A stretch of DNA of 64,000 bases from Notamacropus eugenii (GCF_028372415.1 NW_027325120.1:377501-441500), one strand, 5' to 3'; counted from the stretch's first letter, positions 48,351-60,802 are shown. Notes: a model not told the origin generated them from the sequence alone. A program made the numbers and translations.

Positions 48351-48469
48351 GTTGTATTGGTGGTCATGAGGAGAGAGGGTCCATATTTGCACAACCTCCC
48401 ATGATTCTGGTGTGTGTGTTTTTTGAAAACAAATATGATAACAATAATGATAAAAGAAAAATGTAAATA

Positions 48470-48560
48470 CAATCTCATTAAATGCTCACTACAATCCTGC
48501 AACTAAATGCTATCACAAACCGCATTTTACAGAAGAAGAAAATGAGGCTGAAAGAATTCC
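48470..48560 (+). repeat. MIR fragment outside the right arm
   Basis: Contains 'atctcattaaatgctcac', 'gcattttacagaagaag' and 'aaatgaggctgaaag', the middle of the MIR layout. No counterpart exists beside the left arm, so it lies outside the duplication. Confidence 0.6.
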
Positions 48561-48574
48561 ATGTTTTCCCTTTA

Positions 48575-49450
48575 TGAGACAATCAGTCAGCAGACATTTA
48601 TCTTCAAAGACTTGCCACACACCAGTCACTGTGATAAGCACTAAGGATACAAAGAAAATGGAAAATACGGTTCTGGCCGTCAGGTGCTCACATTTTGGTG
48701 GGAGAGAAAAGAAGCAAATTATTATTTCCATACAAAATATAAACAGTGTATGAAAATGGAACAGAATCACTTAGGGAAGACACTAACTTTCGTGCACGGA
48801 AAGTAGACTAGGAAAGGAGGTGAGATTTGAGCAGAGACTTGAGGGAAGCCAGGAGATGGAGTTGAGAAAGGAGAACATTCCAGCTCTGGAGGACATCCTT
48901 TGGAAAGGTATGAAGTTTGGAGATGGCTATATGGAGTTCAGGAATATTTAAGGCTACTGGAAAGGTAAGAAGAGGTCAGGCTGTGACTTTCAATCTGAAA
49001 AAGAATTTTTGTATTTCTGTCTGAATGTGATAAGCAATCTTCGGATTATGTTGAGTGGAGGAGAGACATGCTCTGAACTGCGATTTAGGAAAATCTCTTT
49101 GAGACCTGAAGGGGGGGATGGTTTGGAGATGGGTAATTACCTAACAAAGCAAGAAAAACTGCTGCAACTGTCAAGGTGTGAGGTGATAAGGGATTTCATC
49201 CGCCTGGCATCTGGGCATGAAGAGAAACGGAAGTACACAAGAAGCACGAAAACAGAATCAACTGGGCCTGGCAACACGTTTGGGTGCATTTGAGGGAGGA
49301 GTTGAAGTAGATATGAATGTCTGGGAGGAAACTGGGACCCTCAATACAATAGAGAAATTTGGAGAGTTGGGGCAAAGGAAAGATGCGTTTTTGTTTGAAT
49401 ATGCTGGACTTGAGATGTTAATAAGGCCTCCCTTTGTAGGTGCCCAAAAA
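48575..49450 (+). repeat. Long interspersed repeat, family not assigned
   Basis: Begins with 'cagcagacatttat', 'actgtgataagcactaagg' and continues through 'gagacttgagggaagccagg', 'gaacattccag', 'gcgatttaggaaaatctc', 'caaggtgtgaggtgataag' and 'gaatatgctggacttgagatg'. This ordered series resembles an abundant old mammalian/marsupial dispersed repeat. A second, shorter copy with overlapping landmarks is at 51225-51610. It is non-coding. Confidence 0.5.
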
Positions 49451-49459
49451 ACAGTGAAT

Positions 49460-50125
49460 TAATTCAAGGGCGCTGAATAAAGAAAGGAAATAATCAGTTG
49501 ATGTCTTCGAAGAGGCATAAGTATGTACTCTGTAGTCGTCTAACCTGCTCCTGGACCCTCACTTCTGGTACTGTTCCTTTCCAAGTCCACAGGTAAGCCA
49601 GCTCTTTTGTCTAGACACTGACTTTTCCGTCCCTCCAGGATCTGAGATGATAGTTATACCCCACAAATAAATGAGTGTCAACAACAACTGTGGTGCCCTA
49701 AACCCTCACAGCTGCTTTATAACCATCCCTCCTATGAGGAATTTGTGCACAGTAAAGAATCTTGTCTCGCCAGAATCGTTTGTTTATCCGAAGCACCAGA
49801 CGTCGAACACATCTGAATTGCGACCTCTCCCATTAATTTTCCTCCATCAACTTTTCCTCACCTTACGTGGTTATATACAAATATACCCAGGGCAGCTCTG
49901 ATCCGAGTCTTCCAGGGAGTTCTACCACAAAAATAAAATGCACTACTGGGAATGATCCTGGTGGTTGCCTTTGTACGGACACTTGTGGTATGCTGGGTTT
50001 CTGACCCAAGAATAAGTGATGGACAGAGGTGGGGTTTTCCATTTAACTTTCAATTTAAATCAACGAAGGTGAAGTTAACATTTTCAGTTTAACTTTCCAT
50101 ATATTTTTCCATTTAATTTCACCCT
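49460..50125. other. Intergenic sequence, nothing recognised
   Basis: Mixed-composition sequence without a supported gene or repeat. Confidence 0.45.
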
Positions 50126-50147
50126 ACACACACAAACACACATTCAG

Positions 50148-50180
<33 letters not shown>
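50126..50180 (+). repeat. (CA)n microsatellite, interrupted
   Basis: Interrupted CA tract with its longest pure part at about 50150-50180. Confidence 0.9.
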
Positions 50181-50184
<4 letters not shown>

Positions 50185-51220
50185 CTTTCTCCCACAGAAA
50201 TAATTAACCTCTGACTTATACATTAAACAAACAGGATTTCGTCCAGTGTCTGATGACTAGTCAGCAAGCCAAATCCCTTGGGCTGGAGAGAGGACTTTTG
50301 AATGTAATTGGCAGATACTTGAATGACACTGAACATGCTTTTGTAAATTGTCTTCTACAAATGCCATCTCAAAATTATTTAGCAATTCCACTCATGTTTC
50401 AAACTGAACTCTGGGAGAAATGATCACCCTGAATTAAAATGCTGTCCTGCTGCTATACACGTATTTACTCCAAAATCCAAGCTTGGAATGGATCCTGTTG
50501 TACAAGCCTGGTAAAATTTAGGCTTAATTCTTTCTGGTTGTGTTAAGGATAAGCTCCTGATACTTCCCACAATCTTCCCAGAGTGTCGAAGTTCTAATTC
50601 CTCTTTCCTACATAGGCTTTTTGGTTAATACTTCCGAACTTCTCTTTTTCTACATCTCTATGTTCCCATGTGACTTTATGTCTCGCTGAGCTGCTGTTCA
50701 TTTGTCCATATCTCCCTATGCTGTATTTGCTTAAGAGTATAAACAGAAAATCTGGAGACATTTTGTTGTTCTTGAATGTACTATGAAGTGCAAAGAGTCA
50801 CACAAAATGTACTCTAAATTTGCATGACTCCAGTCTCCACTCCCCTTCCTGGCCAGTACCTCTATTCCATGATCCTCCCTCTATTCAGACCCCATATCCA
50901 TGTCACATTTTGTTATTAAGAGCTCCTCAAAGTTTCTTCCATTCATTGCCTCTCTTCTCACTAAATCTCTTCATTTCTCATCCCCCTTACTGGTCTTCCC
51001 CATTAGGATTTTCCCCTTCTTTAATCCATCATTCCTTCACCAGCCAAAAGGGTGTTCCAGAAACCCTGGTCAGCCAGTCTGTACAGTAAACGCCAGTGGC
51101 TCCCGAGTGCATCAAAAATCAAATAGAGACACTTCTGTTTCCCATTCAAAACCCTTTCCCCACTGCCTATAACCTACCTTTATTATATAATATTCAATAA
51201 TAATGATTTTGGTAAATAGT
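50181..51220. other. Intergenic sequence, nothing recognised
   Basis: No supported gene. 50820-51030 is pyrimidine-rich, giving Ser/Pro-rich open frames that look non-coding. Confidence 0.45.
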
Positions 51221-51224
51221 CATT

Positions 51225-51610
51225 TGCTAAATGCCTACACTGTGTTAGGCACTGTGCTAAGAGCTGGGTATAAACAAAGAAACAACAAATTGTTTATGAC
51301 CTGAAGTAACTCCAACTCAAAAGAGGAAGACAACAGAGAAGTCATATACAGAGCAATAGAAAATAATTGAAGAAGATATGGCAATAGAATTAAGAGGTGT
51401 TATGAAAGGCTTCTATTGAAAGATAGAAAATGAAAAGCCAGGGTAGTGAGAAGACAGAGATGAGAAAGAAGAGTACTTTAAGCATGAGGGAGAGTCACAG
51501 AAATGGCAGGGGCTGAGAGATGGAGGGTCTTGTTTGTGGAATAGGCTGGAGGCCAGTGTCACTAAGTCAAAGACAGAAGTGCAACAAGACTGGAAAGGGA
51601 GGAGGGTGAT
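51225..51610 (+). repeat. Second copy of the unassigned interspersed repeat (partial)
   Basis: Starts 'tgcctacactgtgttaggcac', 'gtgctaagagctggg' and includes 'tgaaaggcttctattgaaag', 'gctgagagatggagg', 'tcttgtttgtggaatagg' and 'ggccagtgtcactaagtc'. It represents the 5' and middle part of the repeat at 48575-49450. Confidence 0.5.
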
Positions 51611-51619
51611 TCCACTTCA

Positions 51620-53080
51620 GGAGCACCATTCAGCAAGATCTGCCTGCTTATTATGACACTTCATTTTTGATCTCCATGCCTTTGAAAAGCCTTCTCCACA
51701 TGACTCCCATAAAGCTGAACCAATTAGTTGTCACTGGGCAAGATAGTGTAGTCTTTGCCTGCCCTCTAAATATCAAAAGGAAATTGGAAGGTTTAGGCCT
51801 CTGGTCAGTTCATCTATTCCAAAAACTCCAGTGCCTCTCCTGTATAAGTGAGAGCAAACAGAGAGTCCTCTCTTTCTCGTTTAAAGTTCTTGACTTTTCA
51901 GGTATTTCCTCTGTTGTTAGGTGGATTACATACTAGACTCCTTCATTTAATTACCTATTTGTTGCCCCTCACACATGCACTTTAATTTCAGAAAGTCCCC
52001 CATGACTGTAAAAAGTTATCCACAGAGTTGGTGATCAATAAATGATTATTGAACAGAATGAAATTAAAAGTAGGCACATAATAAATGCTTAAGGAGCAAT
52101 TTATTTCTATTAAGGAAGATAGTCCAGTCTTTCGCTGACATCTGGTGTCCATAGAGGATGCTGCAAGAATCTTAAAAGTTTAAGACAAGGAAAAATACTT
52201 TGAAGCACATCATTTAACGACATCACTTATTATTATTTTTCAATGGTTACGTTGAGGTGGCTATCTTGTGTACAACTCCTGATATTACACTCAGATGAAT
52301 TCTAGAGCTTACTTTTATTGGATTTTAACCTGTGACACTCCTGTTGGTTAAGAGGAAGAAATGGAGCTGAATGAAGTTCTAAATTTATGATAGGAAGTGA
52401 ATAATAAATTTCTTCAGTTGATATAGTAATTCTGTCTAAACCATCAATATGCAATAACATATAAAATTCTTTGTTATACCAAAGTTCACCTGATATAGCA
52501 TCAGAAGTCAGTGAAGACAGCACTGAATTGATTTCCACCATCAATATACCAGCTAATTACCCTCTCAGCAGAGAAATATGCAGAGGAAATATCTACCAAA
52601 ATGAAAGAAATTTAGGAAAATAAATATGAAAGTTAGAGAGAGACTTGATTATCAGGCATGTAGATAAATATTGACACTTGCATGCAGGGATAGTAAATTA
52701 AAAACAATTACACTGCGAGTGTAAGAAATCAAATAGTGAGTGAAGCTACAACTGGAGTCATTGTGATGAGTAGCAGGGCTGGTATGCCAATCTGGCTCCT
52801 CTACTGCCAAATACTAAAGGGTCTTCACAAGGTGAGTGTCACTTTTATTCTCCCTTTGAAAAAACAAAACTGTCTCTCCCTCCATCTCTGTCGCTCTCTT
52901 TCTCTGTTCTTGTCTATGACTGTGTTTTTCCTTTCTGGCACTGCCAACCTTACAGACTGTGTAACTGTTGCTTCACTTTCCTCTTTGCCCCATCATTCCT
53001 TTAAGACTTTCAGTGAGTTCATGGGATGATGGGAGAGCAGACGTCGACCTGTAAGCAACCTCATAAGCTATCTACGTCCC
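51620..53080. other. Intergenic sequence with SINE tail fragments
   Basis: No gene. Short MIR-tail-like pieces ('gatcaataaatgattattga' near 52031 and 'cataataaatgcttaagg' near 52076) are the only recognisable items. Confidence 0.4.
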
Positions 53081-53084
53081 TTTT

Positions 53085-53230
53085 ACAGAGGGCGGAACTG
53101 AAAACGCAGAAACTGAAAACTGAAAATGTGTGAGAGTGCACAGATTATAAGTGTCAAAAGCAGGATTTGAATCTGAGTTTTACTGACTTGAAATTTAGTG
53201 TCGTGTGCACCAAATTTGACTGCCTCTGTT
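53085..53230 (+). repeat. CORE-SINE (MIR/THER-like) fragment
   Basis: Ordered landmarks: 'ttttacagagggcggaactg', 'gcacagattataagtgtc', 'agcaggatttgaatctgag', 'tgacttgaaatttagtg'. They match the 3' half of the CORE-SINE layout. Confidence 0.6.
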
Positions 53231-53537
53231 CTCTCATTGTAGTAAGCTACTCTCATCTCTCTTAAAGTTCTGATATCAAAGGTATAAGGAAGAATTTAAG
53301 ATTTTTATGTAAAAGGAATAAACAAAACGTCAATTAAATGTATAGATTCCTCTGATAAGCACGCAGTAGATCTTCATTGGCTTTAAGTGAATTCTTTGGA
53401 TTGCTGTCTGCATAATACCCCATCCTGCAGTTGTCACTTCCTTTACCCTTTGATTACTAACCTTATTTACCCCTTACTTACATTTTCGTCTTCTTGATGA
53501 GAGAGGTTTGAAAGGATTTACACAGCAGATTCGTTCA

Positions 53538-53675
53538 TGTGATTTATATTTATATGTATATACATTACATATATATTACATATAGTATATATATTATATT
53601 TATATATGTATATATTACATATGATATATATTATATTTATAAATATGCATATATATTTTTAATATATATATATCC
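53538..53675. repeat. AT-rich (TATA)n microsatellite
   Basis: About 138 bp of TATATAT, TATATTA and TATTACA units. Tyr/Ile-rich open frames across it are artefacts. Confidence 0.93.
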
Positions 53676-53679
53676 TGTA

Positions 53680-54550
53680 GGCATCCTATCATTTCAAAAT
53701 CTGAATCCAATATTACTTATTCATCAGACGTGACCTAATGTGACATGTTAGCTCCACCCTGTGGTTCTCAGGTAACCATTCTGCCTACCAGTCTTAGCCC
53801 AATGCGTTCTCTCCTCACTCTTCTCCACCTAACTGAGGATTAACATAGGTACTGTCATCATTAAGGAAAAAGACAGACTGTGTATAAAATACCGTCTGGG
53901 GTGATCTTTTCACTCAAAACCTCATCATTTCTACAGCTGCTGTGCTAAGGAAACAAAATAATGCAACACATGAGCCCAGGTGCTCTTTCCTGCCAAGAGA
54001 CCTGTTCCAAAACACCACATAACCATTAACAGTGATTCTGCCGTGCTTAGAAAAGAGTTGATGGGGATGTCAACAGCGCAGTTTGTTCTAATTGCCCTTT
54101 CAAGGTCTAGTAATGTACAGAAAAGGTTGTAAAATGTTAAGGAACTGTTTAAGTGGAAGAGTTGCAATAAACAGCAAAGATTCTTTTAGGCTGAAAATTT
54201 TGAGAAAATGCTGAGATGATAATGGCCAAAGAAAATTTTGGGTATTCAGTTCCTTGTCCGTTGTCTTTTAAGTCACTTCAGTCTAGAAAACTTCATTTGT
54301 TGAGTCCTTAGTGCCTGTCCAGCATAGGGCTAGGTTCTGGGGAGAAGGGAAGGTAAAGAATAAAACAGAGGAAGAATGAGAATTAAAGAAAAGCACTCCC
54401 TCGAATGTGTTATCTCCACTTGGGTTCTAGAACTCAATGGACTCGCTCTTTTCTTCTCCCCATTTCCCCTCGTCTTGGAGTCATCAAATTGGACTGTGCT
54501 TTTTGACAACAACACTCCTTACCTGCATACAGAAAGAAGAAGAGGAAGTT
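53680..54550. other. Intergenic sequence, nothing recognised
   Basis: No supported gene. A weak MIR-like start ('gcctgtccagcatagggcta', near 54313) may be an old SINE trace. Confidence 0.4.
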
Positions 54551-54559
54551 AGTAATGGG

Positions 54560-54770
54560 ATCATATTGTGGGAGAGTGGAAGGAGCTTGGATTTGGAGTC
54601 AAACAGTCCTGGGCCTAAATCCTGCCTCTATCATTGATGACGTTTGTAATCCTGAGCAAGTTCCTTAAGGTTTGTGAGCTTCATTTTCCAGATCAGTGAA
54701 ATGAGAAAGTTTCATTACATAACCTCTGTTATCCCTTTCAGTATCAGGTCTGTATCCCTGTGTTCTATCC
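54560..54770 (+). repeat. THER/MIR-type CORE-SINE, fairly complete
   Basis: Shows the full tRNA-derived CORE-SINE order: 'gagagtggaaggagcttgga', 'tttggagtcaaacagtcctg', 'ggcctaaatcctgcctctat', 'gagcaagttccttaagg', 'agcttcattttccagatcag', 'tgaaatgag'. It is the best-preserved SINE in the window. Confidence 0.75.
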
Positions 54771-54774
54771 TAAG

Positions 54775-54880
54775 CTAGTCAATTCTCTCTAGGTCTCAGT
54801 TCCCTCACCTATAAATTAAATTATTTGGAGAGAGAACCTGTGATATCACTTGCAGCATTCAATCGACAATCTTTTGCATG
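54775..54880 (+). repeat. CORE-SINE 3' fragment
   Basis: 'ctctctaggtctcagttcc', 'ctcacctataaattaaat' and 'cctgtgatatcacttgcagc' repeat the 3' part of the preceding SINE type. Probably a second, truncated copy. Confidence 0.5.
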
Positions 54881-54884
54881 ATCT

Positions 54885-56250
54885 TTTCCAAATTACCTGT
54901 ATAAGAAGACAGGATTCGACTGAAGGGTTTCAGCGGTACCTTCAAACTCAAGATATGATCCTGTGGAATAAATGAAAAATTTAGAGGTATGACTGGTCAG
55001 AGAGAGACCCGAGGTCACAGATGCATTCCATACAGGTGGGAATGTTGTTAGTTCCTGAAAAGAGAAAGATGACTTTGTTTAGAATGGAGGGAATCACTAG
55101 GACAGGGTTGGGGTACATGGATCAGAGACAATGAAATGAATGAAAAGCCTGAACGACAGAGTTTCTGGATAACTAATAATGAATTTATTAAGCTGGCTGA
55201 TGAACAATAAATTGAGGGTGTGTGGTCTCTCTCCATAGTCAAGAATAAATCCATAGTGATCACTGAATATTTAAATACTTTTGGGAAAGGAAGTGCCCCT
55301 GACAGGTGAAAATCAACCCTCACTGGTGAACAATAAATGATGAGGGGAGCTCAAAGTTTTCAGTTCTTCCAATTGAGAACATTGTTTGATCATGAGACTC
55401 AGTCACATCCAGCAATCTGGACCACTCTGGTTAGTTGTCTTCTTCATAAACCTTAACCCACGGTGAAAGGGGTGTTTTAAAAGGATAAACTTAATTCTAT
55501 TGCCTTGGAATTCACTTAGCTCACATGACATTCACACAGGAAACAAAATTAAGGTCTTCTACTTTGTTGAGGTCAAGGAACTAGGAGCATGCTCCTGAAG
55601 ATTGAAAATCACATTTATCAGTAATGTCATTCAGGGACTATCTGACTTATAAGAGCTGTTGCCTAAATAAAGGGAAATAGAAAGGAAAAGCCCTGATTTA
55701 ATTCTCTGTTATTAATATAATATCAAAATCACTTATCTCAGTAAGAACATGAGATACTGAAGTAGAAAAGCCAGACTGCAATCGAAGCCTTTCCACTGAA
55801 GACAATCACTACAGCTGTAACCTCCCTGTCTGGTTTTGTATTACCATGGAGTTATTAGTTTTTTCTATGAAGCCTGGATAGGACAGATATATGGTGCCAG
55901 AACATGTCTTGTTCTTTCAAATTGTACCTCTGACAAGGAGGCCAGATCATTCAAAGGATCCCTTCAAAGACCCCCTCAAAATCTCCCAGCATTTATCGAA
56001 TGTAGACAAAGGGAGGAAAAGTGAAATAGTACATGCACTGATTATTGGATAATTTTGGTGTCCTATTTAGTAATGGGTTTGGAGTTAAGCCAATATTATG
56101 CCCAAATATAAATGTCTGTATAAATCGTGCACAGGTCACCTATGGATAACAATCATCTAGTTATAGGCTACACTGATCATTGCATCGTGAGGTTGACTCA
56201 CTGTTTAAGTGATCATACAGTATCCAAGTTATTAATTTTTTTCTGGAGGA
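54885..56250. other. Intergenic sequence, nothing recognised
   Basis: AT-leaning non-coding DNA. No supported gene, RNA or repeat. Confidence 0.45.
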
Positions 56251-56254
56251 GAAA

Positions 56255-56393
56255 GTCAAGGTAGTTGGAGTTAAGTAACTGGCCCAAGATCAAACAGGTA
56301 GTACGGGTTAAGTGTCTGAGGACAAATTTCACTCAGGTCTTCCTGACTCGAGGTTTGCTTCTCTGATCACTAAGCATCCTAGCTGCCCATAAA
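56255..56393 (-). repeat. Marsupial tRNA-type SINE, antisense
   Basis: On the + strand the segment runs 'gttaagtaactggcccaag', 'ttaagtgtctgaggac', 'caggtcttcctgactcg', 'atcctagctgccc'. This is the reverse complement of the marsupial SINE that begins GGGCAGCTAGGTGGCGCAGTGG. It supports the marsupial assignment. Confidence 0.7.
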
Positions 56394-56394
56394 T

Positions 56395-57285
56395 TATGAT
56401 TTCTTAACAGATCACCATATTTGGCTTTCCATCTTTCACAGACTTTAAGGTTTAATGACTTTGCACTTATTTCTGTATTTCATGGCTTTTTCCCAATAGG
56501 CATCACACATCATTTATTAACTCAGGGAGATGGAAGTGGAGAGCATAGTCATAAGGGTAGAATTGGGCATTCAAAATGTAAAAATGGTATTAAAATGTTA
56601 TATATGATTGGAGAAAAGAAGAAATACTTTAAAAAATTTAAAGAAAACTTCTACTCCAAGCCATCTACACCAAAAAAAAAATTAAGTTGCTTCAGGGAAG
56701 TATTGTCTTTGCTCTTTATGTATACATATTGCTTCCCATAGTTCGTGACACACTGTAGGTGCTTACCAAAGATTTACTAATTGATCGGTTATCATTTCTG
56801 GAGCTTCATTATTTATTTTTCTAACGTGACCTCTTCTTTCTTTAGAATTTTATTTCTTGAGGTTCCATTTTAATCTGTGTGTACTTTTACTTGTCCCTGT
56901 TATAAGTTTCAAATTCTATGAACCTCTTCGAAGTCCCCTTGAATATTTTCACTTAATTTGGCCTTACACACTCAAATATGTTGCCATTGCCCCAGCCTGG
57001 CCCTCCATTGTGTGTTTCCTGTGGATACTCCTGGGGAATTTGAGCAGCTGATCTTTATCTCATGCCGAAAGGAGGCCCTGCCTCTGCAACTTATCTCAAT
57101 CTCAGCCCCAGTGCTGACTTGGCAGAACTGGAGGCGAGGTTGTAGTGAAGAGAAAACTCTATTACTCAGATTCTGAACATAAAAATTTCTTCTTGCACCT
57201 AGACGAGTGTACACGCTTGATTGTGCCACCATGATGGAAGTGAGATCTTACAGACACCCAGTGTATACCCTACTCTTCACAAAGG
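56395..57285. other. Intergenic sequence, nothing recognised
   Basis: No supported gene. A MIR-tail-like piece ('cacactgtaggtgcttacc') is at about 56750. Confidence 0.4.
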
Positions 57286-57289
57286 ACCC

Positions 57290-59410
57290 AAAAGCCAAGT
57301 AACAACCTGGCAAAATGCCTAAAAAGAGGGGAAAAATAAGATTATAGAAGGTTACTTTCTTAGTGAAGAGATATCTTCTCCCATCCTCTCACATAAGGAA
57401 GAACAATGCTTACCACCAGGGAAAGACATAAAAGTCAAGGCTTCTGTGTCCCAAACATCCAAAATAAATATTCAATGGTCTCAGGCCATGGAAGGACTCA
57501 AAAATGATTTTGAAAATCAAGTAAGAGGGGTGGAGGAAAAATTGGGAAGAAAAATTAGACAGATGAAAAGCGGGTTAATAGCTTGCTAAAGAAGACACAA
57601 AAATCTTGAAGAACGAATCACCTTTAAAAATACGCTACCTCAACTGGCAAAAGAGATTCAAAAAGCCAATGAGGAGAAGAATGCTTTCAAAACCGTAATT
57701 AACCAAATGGAAAGGGAAGTTAGAAAGCTCACTGAAAAAAGCGATTCTTTAAAAATTAGAATGGAACACATGGAGGCTAGTGACTTTTTGAGAAACCAGG
57801 AAATCACAAAACAAAACCATAATGAAAAAAATGGAAGATGATGTGAAATATCTCATTGGAAAAACAAGTGACATGGAAAATAGATCCAGGAGAGACAATT
57901 GAAAAATTACGGGGCTACCTGAAAGTCATGACCAAAAAAAGAGCCTAGACATCACCTTTTAAGAAATTATCAAGGAAAACTGGCTTGATATGGTAGAAGC
58001 AGGGGTCATAATAAATACTGAAAGAATCCAACAATCACCTCCTAAAAGAGATCCAAAAAGAAAAATTCCTAGGAATATTGTAGCCAAATTTCGGAGTTCC
58101 ACAGTCAAGGACAAAATATTGCAAATACCTAGAAAAAATAATTTGAGAATTTTGGAAATACAAGCAGGATAACAGAAGATCTACCAGCTCCTACATTAAG
58201 GGATCAAAAGGTGTGTAATATGATAATGCAGAAGTCAAAGGAACTATGACTAAAACCAAGATCAACTACCCTCAAAAGCGAGTATAATACTTCAGGGGAA
58301 AAATGGTCTTACAATGAAATCGAGGACTTTCAAGCATTCTTGATGAAAAGACCAGAGCTAAAAAGAAAATCTGACTTTCAAACACTAGAATCAAGAGAAG
58401 TATGAAATGGTGAACAGGAAAGAGAAATCATAAGGGAGTTGCTAAAGTTGAACTGTTTACATACATACATGGAAAGACAATATTTGTAACTGATGAAACT
58501 TTTTTCAATATCGGGGTGATTGGTGGAATTACACCCACCCCCCCCCCACACACACACGGCCATGACACACACACAGAGCGACAGAGAGAAAGACAGAGAC
58601 AGAGAGCACAGGGTGAGTTGAATAGGACGGGATCATATCTACAAAAAGGAAATTATGGGATGACAGGAGAATATATTGGGGGGAGAAAGGAAGAAAAGAA
58701 ATGGATCAAATTACCTTTCATAAAAGATGTAAGTAAAAGAAGTTTCAGTGGAGGGAAAAAGGGGGGAGGTGAGAGAGAACATATGAAGCTCACTCTCATC
58801 ACATTCGACTCAAGGAAGGAATAAATGTAAACCTATCTTACAATATAGGAAAGTAGAGGAGAAGGGAATAAGCAAGGTGGGGGAATGATGGAAGGGAGGG
58901 CAATGGGAGGAGGGAGCAATTAGAAGTCAACACTCTTGGAGAGGGACAAGGTCAAAAGAAATAATGGAAAAAACAGGAGACAACATAGGATGGAGGGAAA
59001 TATAGTTAGTCTTACACAACACGATTATTATGGCAGTCATTTGCAAAACTACACAGATACGGCCTATATTGACTTGCTTGACTTCCCAGTGGGTATGGGT
59101 GGGTAGGGAGGGAGAAAGAGAAGTTGGTACTCAAAACTTTAGGAACAATCATTAAGTGTTGTTCTTGTATATAACTAGGAAATAAGAGATACAGGTACTG
59201 GGGTGTAGAAATTTGTCTTACCCTACAGGGTAAAAGAGAAGATGGGGATAAGGGAAGAGATGCATGATCGAAGGGAAGGCAGATTGGTGATAGAGGCAAT
59301 TAAAATGCTTGGCATTTTGGGGTGTGGGAAGAGGAGAAATAGGGAGAAAATTTGGAACTCAAAATTTTGTGGAAATGAACGTGGAAAACTTAAATAAATA
59401 AATGTTTAAA
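57290..59410 (+). mobile_element. Older HAL1 retrotransposon, copy D
   Basis: Homology to copies A-C is clear from just before the ORF1 start (57315) through the 3' region ('gttgaactgtttacata', 'atggaaagacaatatttg', CA-rich tract 58540-58575, 'gatggagggaaatatagttag') to an A-rich end near 59400. The GC-rich leader is absent or unrecognisable. Divergence is higher than among A-C. Outside the palindrome. Confidence 0.8.
57315..58392 (+). pseudogene. HAL1 ORF1 remnant, copy D
   Basis: Starts ATG CCT AAA AAG AGG, giving MPKKRGK as in the family. Many frame changes and stops follow. Recognisable pieces include the coiled-coil part, a KYLIGKTSDMENRSRR-like section near 57847 and the C-terminal piece 57990-58172 (IQQSPPKRDPKRKIPRNIVA). 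No long open frame is left. Confidence 0.75.
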
Positions 59411-59414
59411 TATA

Positions 59415-60795
59415 ATAAGGAAATGGAAAAAAATCCAAAAAAAAATCCTCCTTTGACCCTCCTCTCAGACTACTACACCACCTTCTCCTTTGCATGTATA
59501 GGTGCGTGAGAGTAGGCTACTTTGAGGGAGGATCAGGAAATGGGGATTAGCCCTTACCTCTAGGATGTCTAGAAGTCGGACTTGCCGGTGTGTGCTTTGG
59601 GTACACACACTGGACTTGTTCAAGACTTAGATTTCGAAAATGGAGGAAAATTTCTATCCCAGTGGATGGAAGAAGGTGTATTTGGGCAAAGTTTTTGCCT
59701 GCATCGGCCACATTGTCCCCTGGGCTTGTTTGCCTGTCAGAGTCCTTGCCTTTCTTGTAGTCTACTCAACCATTTCATTGTACAGGAGCTTCCCTTCTCG
59801 GAGAAGGACAGATATCAGGATTTTAAGTTGGACTCTATGAGTAGGAAAGGGACAGGAATGACACAAATATTCTGAAATGCCTTTTCTCAGGTTGGAAAAT
59901 CTTTAGTCGCAATAATTCTTTATTCCTTTGTTTTCCACTAGCAGGCTTCCCTTGATACTTTCCCTGGACAACACCTTTTTCAATATTGGAATTTACTATG
60001 GACTGTCATGCTAAAGCATGGGGGGTGGTGCTATTCCTAACATCAGAGAGAAGGTTCATTTGGAACTTCAAATTTTGGGTCGCTCTGGTGTCCAAAGTAT
60101 GTGAAGCACGGGAGAATTACAGGCCACCACCTGCTGCATATTCTTCCTGGACAACTTCTCCCACGGAATGGCATTGAAGTCCAATTTCTGCCATTAAAGC
60201 GATTTTACTTTCACAGCAATGTCAAAGTTCATTGAAATACTCAGAAACCAAAGTTAAGGGCAAGGAAGTGACTTTATGCTCAGGGCATCCAGAGACTTCC
60301 TCTGATGTAAGGAAACACAAATCTGCTTTTCAGTTCCCGTTCTTCATCCTTCAAAGTGAGTGGAAGACCTCGACAACCTCACAACCTAGGAACTTCAAAA
60401 TGGAAAACAATTCAACCTCTTGTTTCATAGCCTTAAACCATGAGAGTATGCTCTGGCAAGGCAGCACATTGGTATCAATGGCAAAGAGAGATTCCCTCTG
60501 ACCTCCAAGAATACTCATGTGTGATTGCGCTTTTTTTGTTCAGTGGCCTTTCTATATTTTACAGTATTTAATTTTCAGTATTTACTTTTGCATTCAGGAG
60601 AGCTCTTTATTTTCTTCTTTAAAAGTATTTCCCTGTTGTTTATAATATTCTTTTCCATAAAGTTCTATCTTCTAAATGTTTTGCTCCTTTCTCCTAGTCC
60701 GTCACCCCATGAGGAAGAGCCATCTCATATCATCTCTTCAAATACCGTCTTATGAAACATATTTCCATATCAGTCTTGCTCCCAAGAAGAATTAG
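59415..60795. other. Intergenic sequence, nothing recognised
   Basis: No supported gene. Open frames of 60-97 codons here show no domain. Confidence 0.45.
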
Positions 60796-60802
60796 AAGCA
60801 AA

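Larger units (their letters stand above)
45335..48412 (-). repeat. Right arm of large inverted repeat
   Basis: Reverse complement of 2851-7480 without the NSMCE3 insertion. The pre-insertion site is intact at 47060-47073. Its outer edge coincides with a short GT tract at 48411-48420 opposite the left CA microsatellite. No gene recognised. Confidence 0.92.

Noticed and set aside
53539-53733. Tyr/Ile-rich 64-codon open frame
   Set aside because: Translation of the TATA microsatellite.
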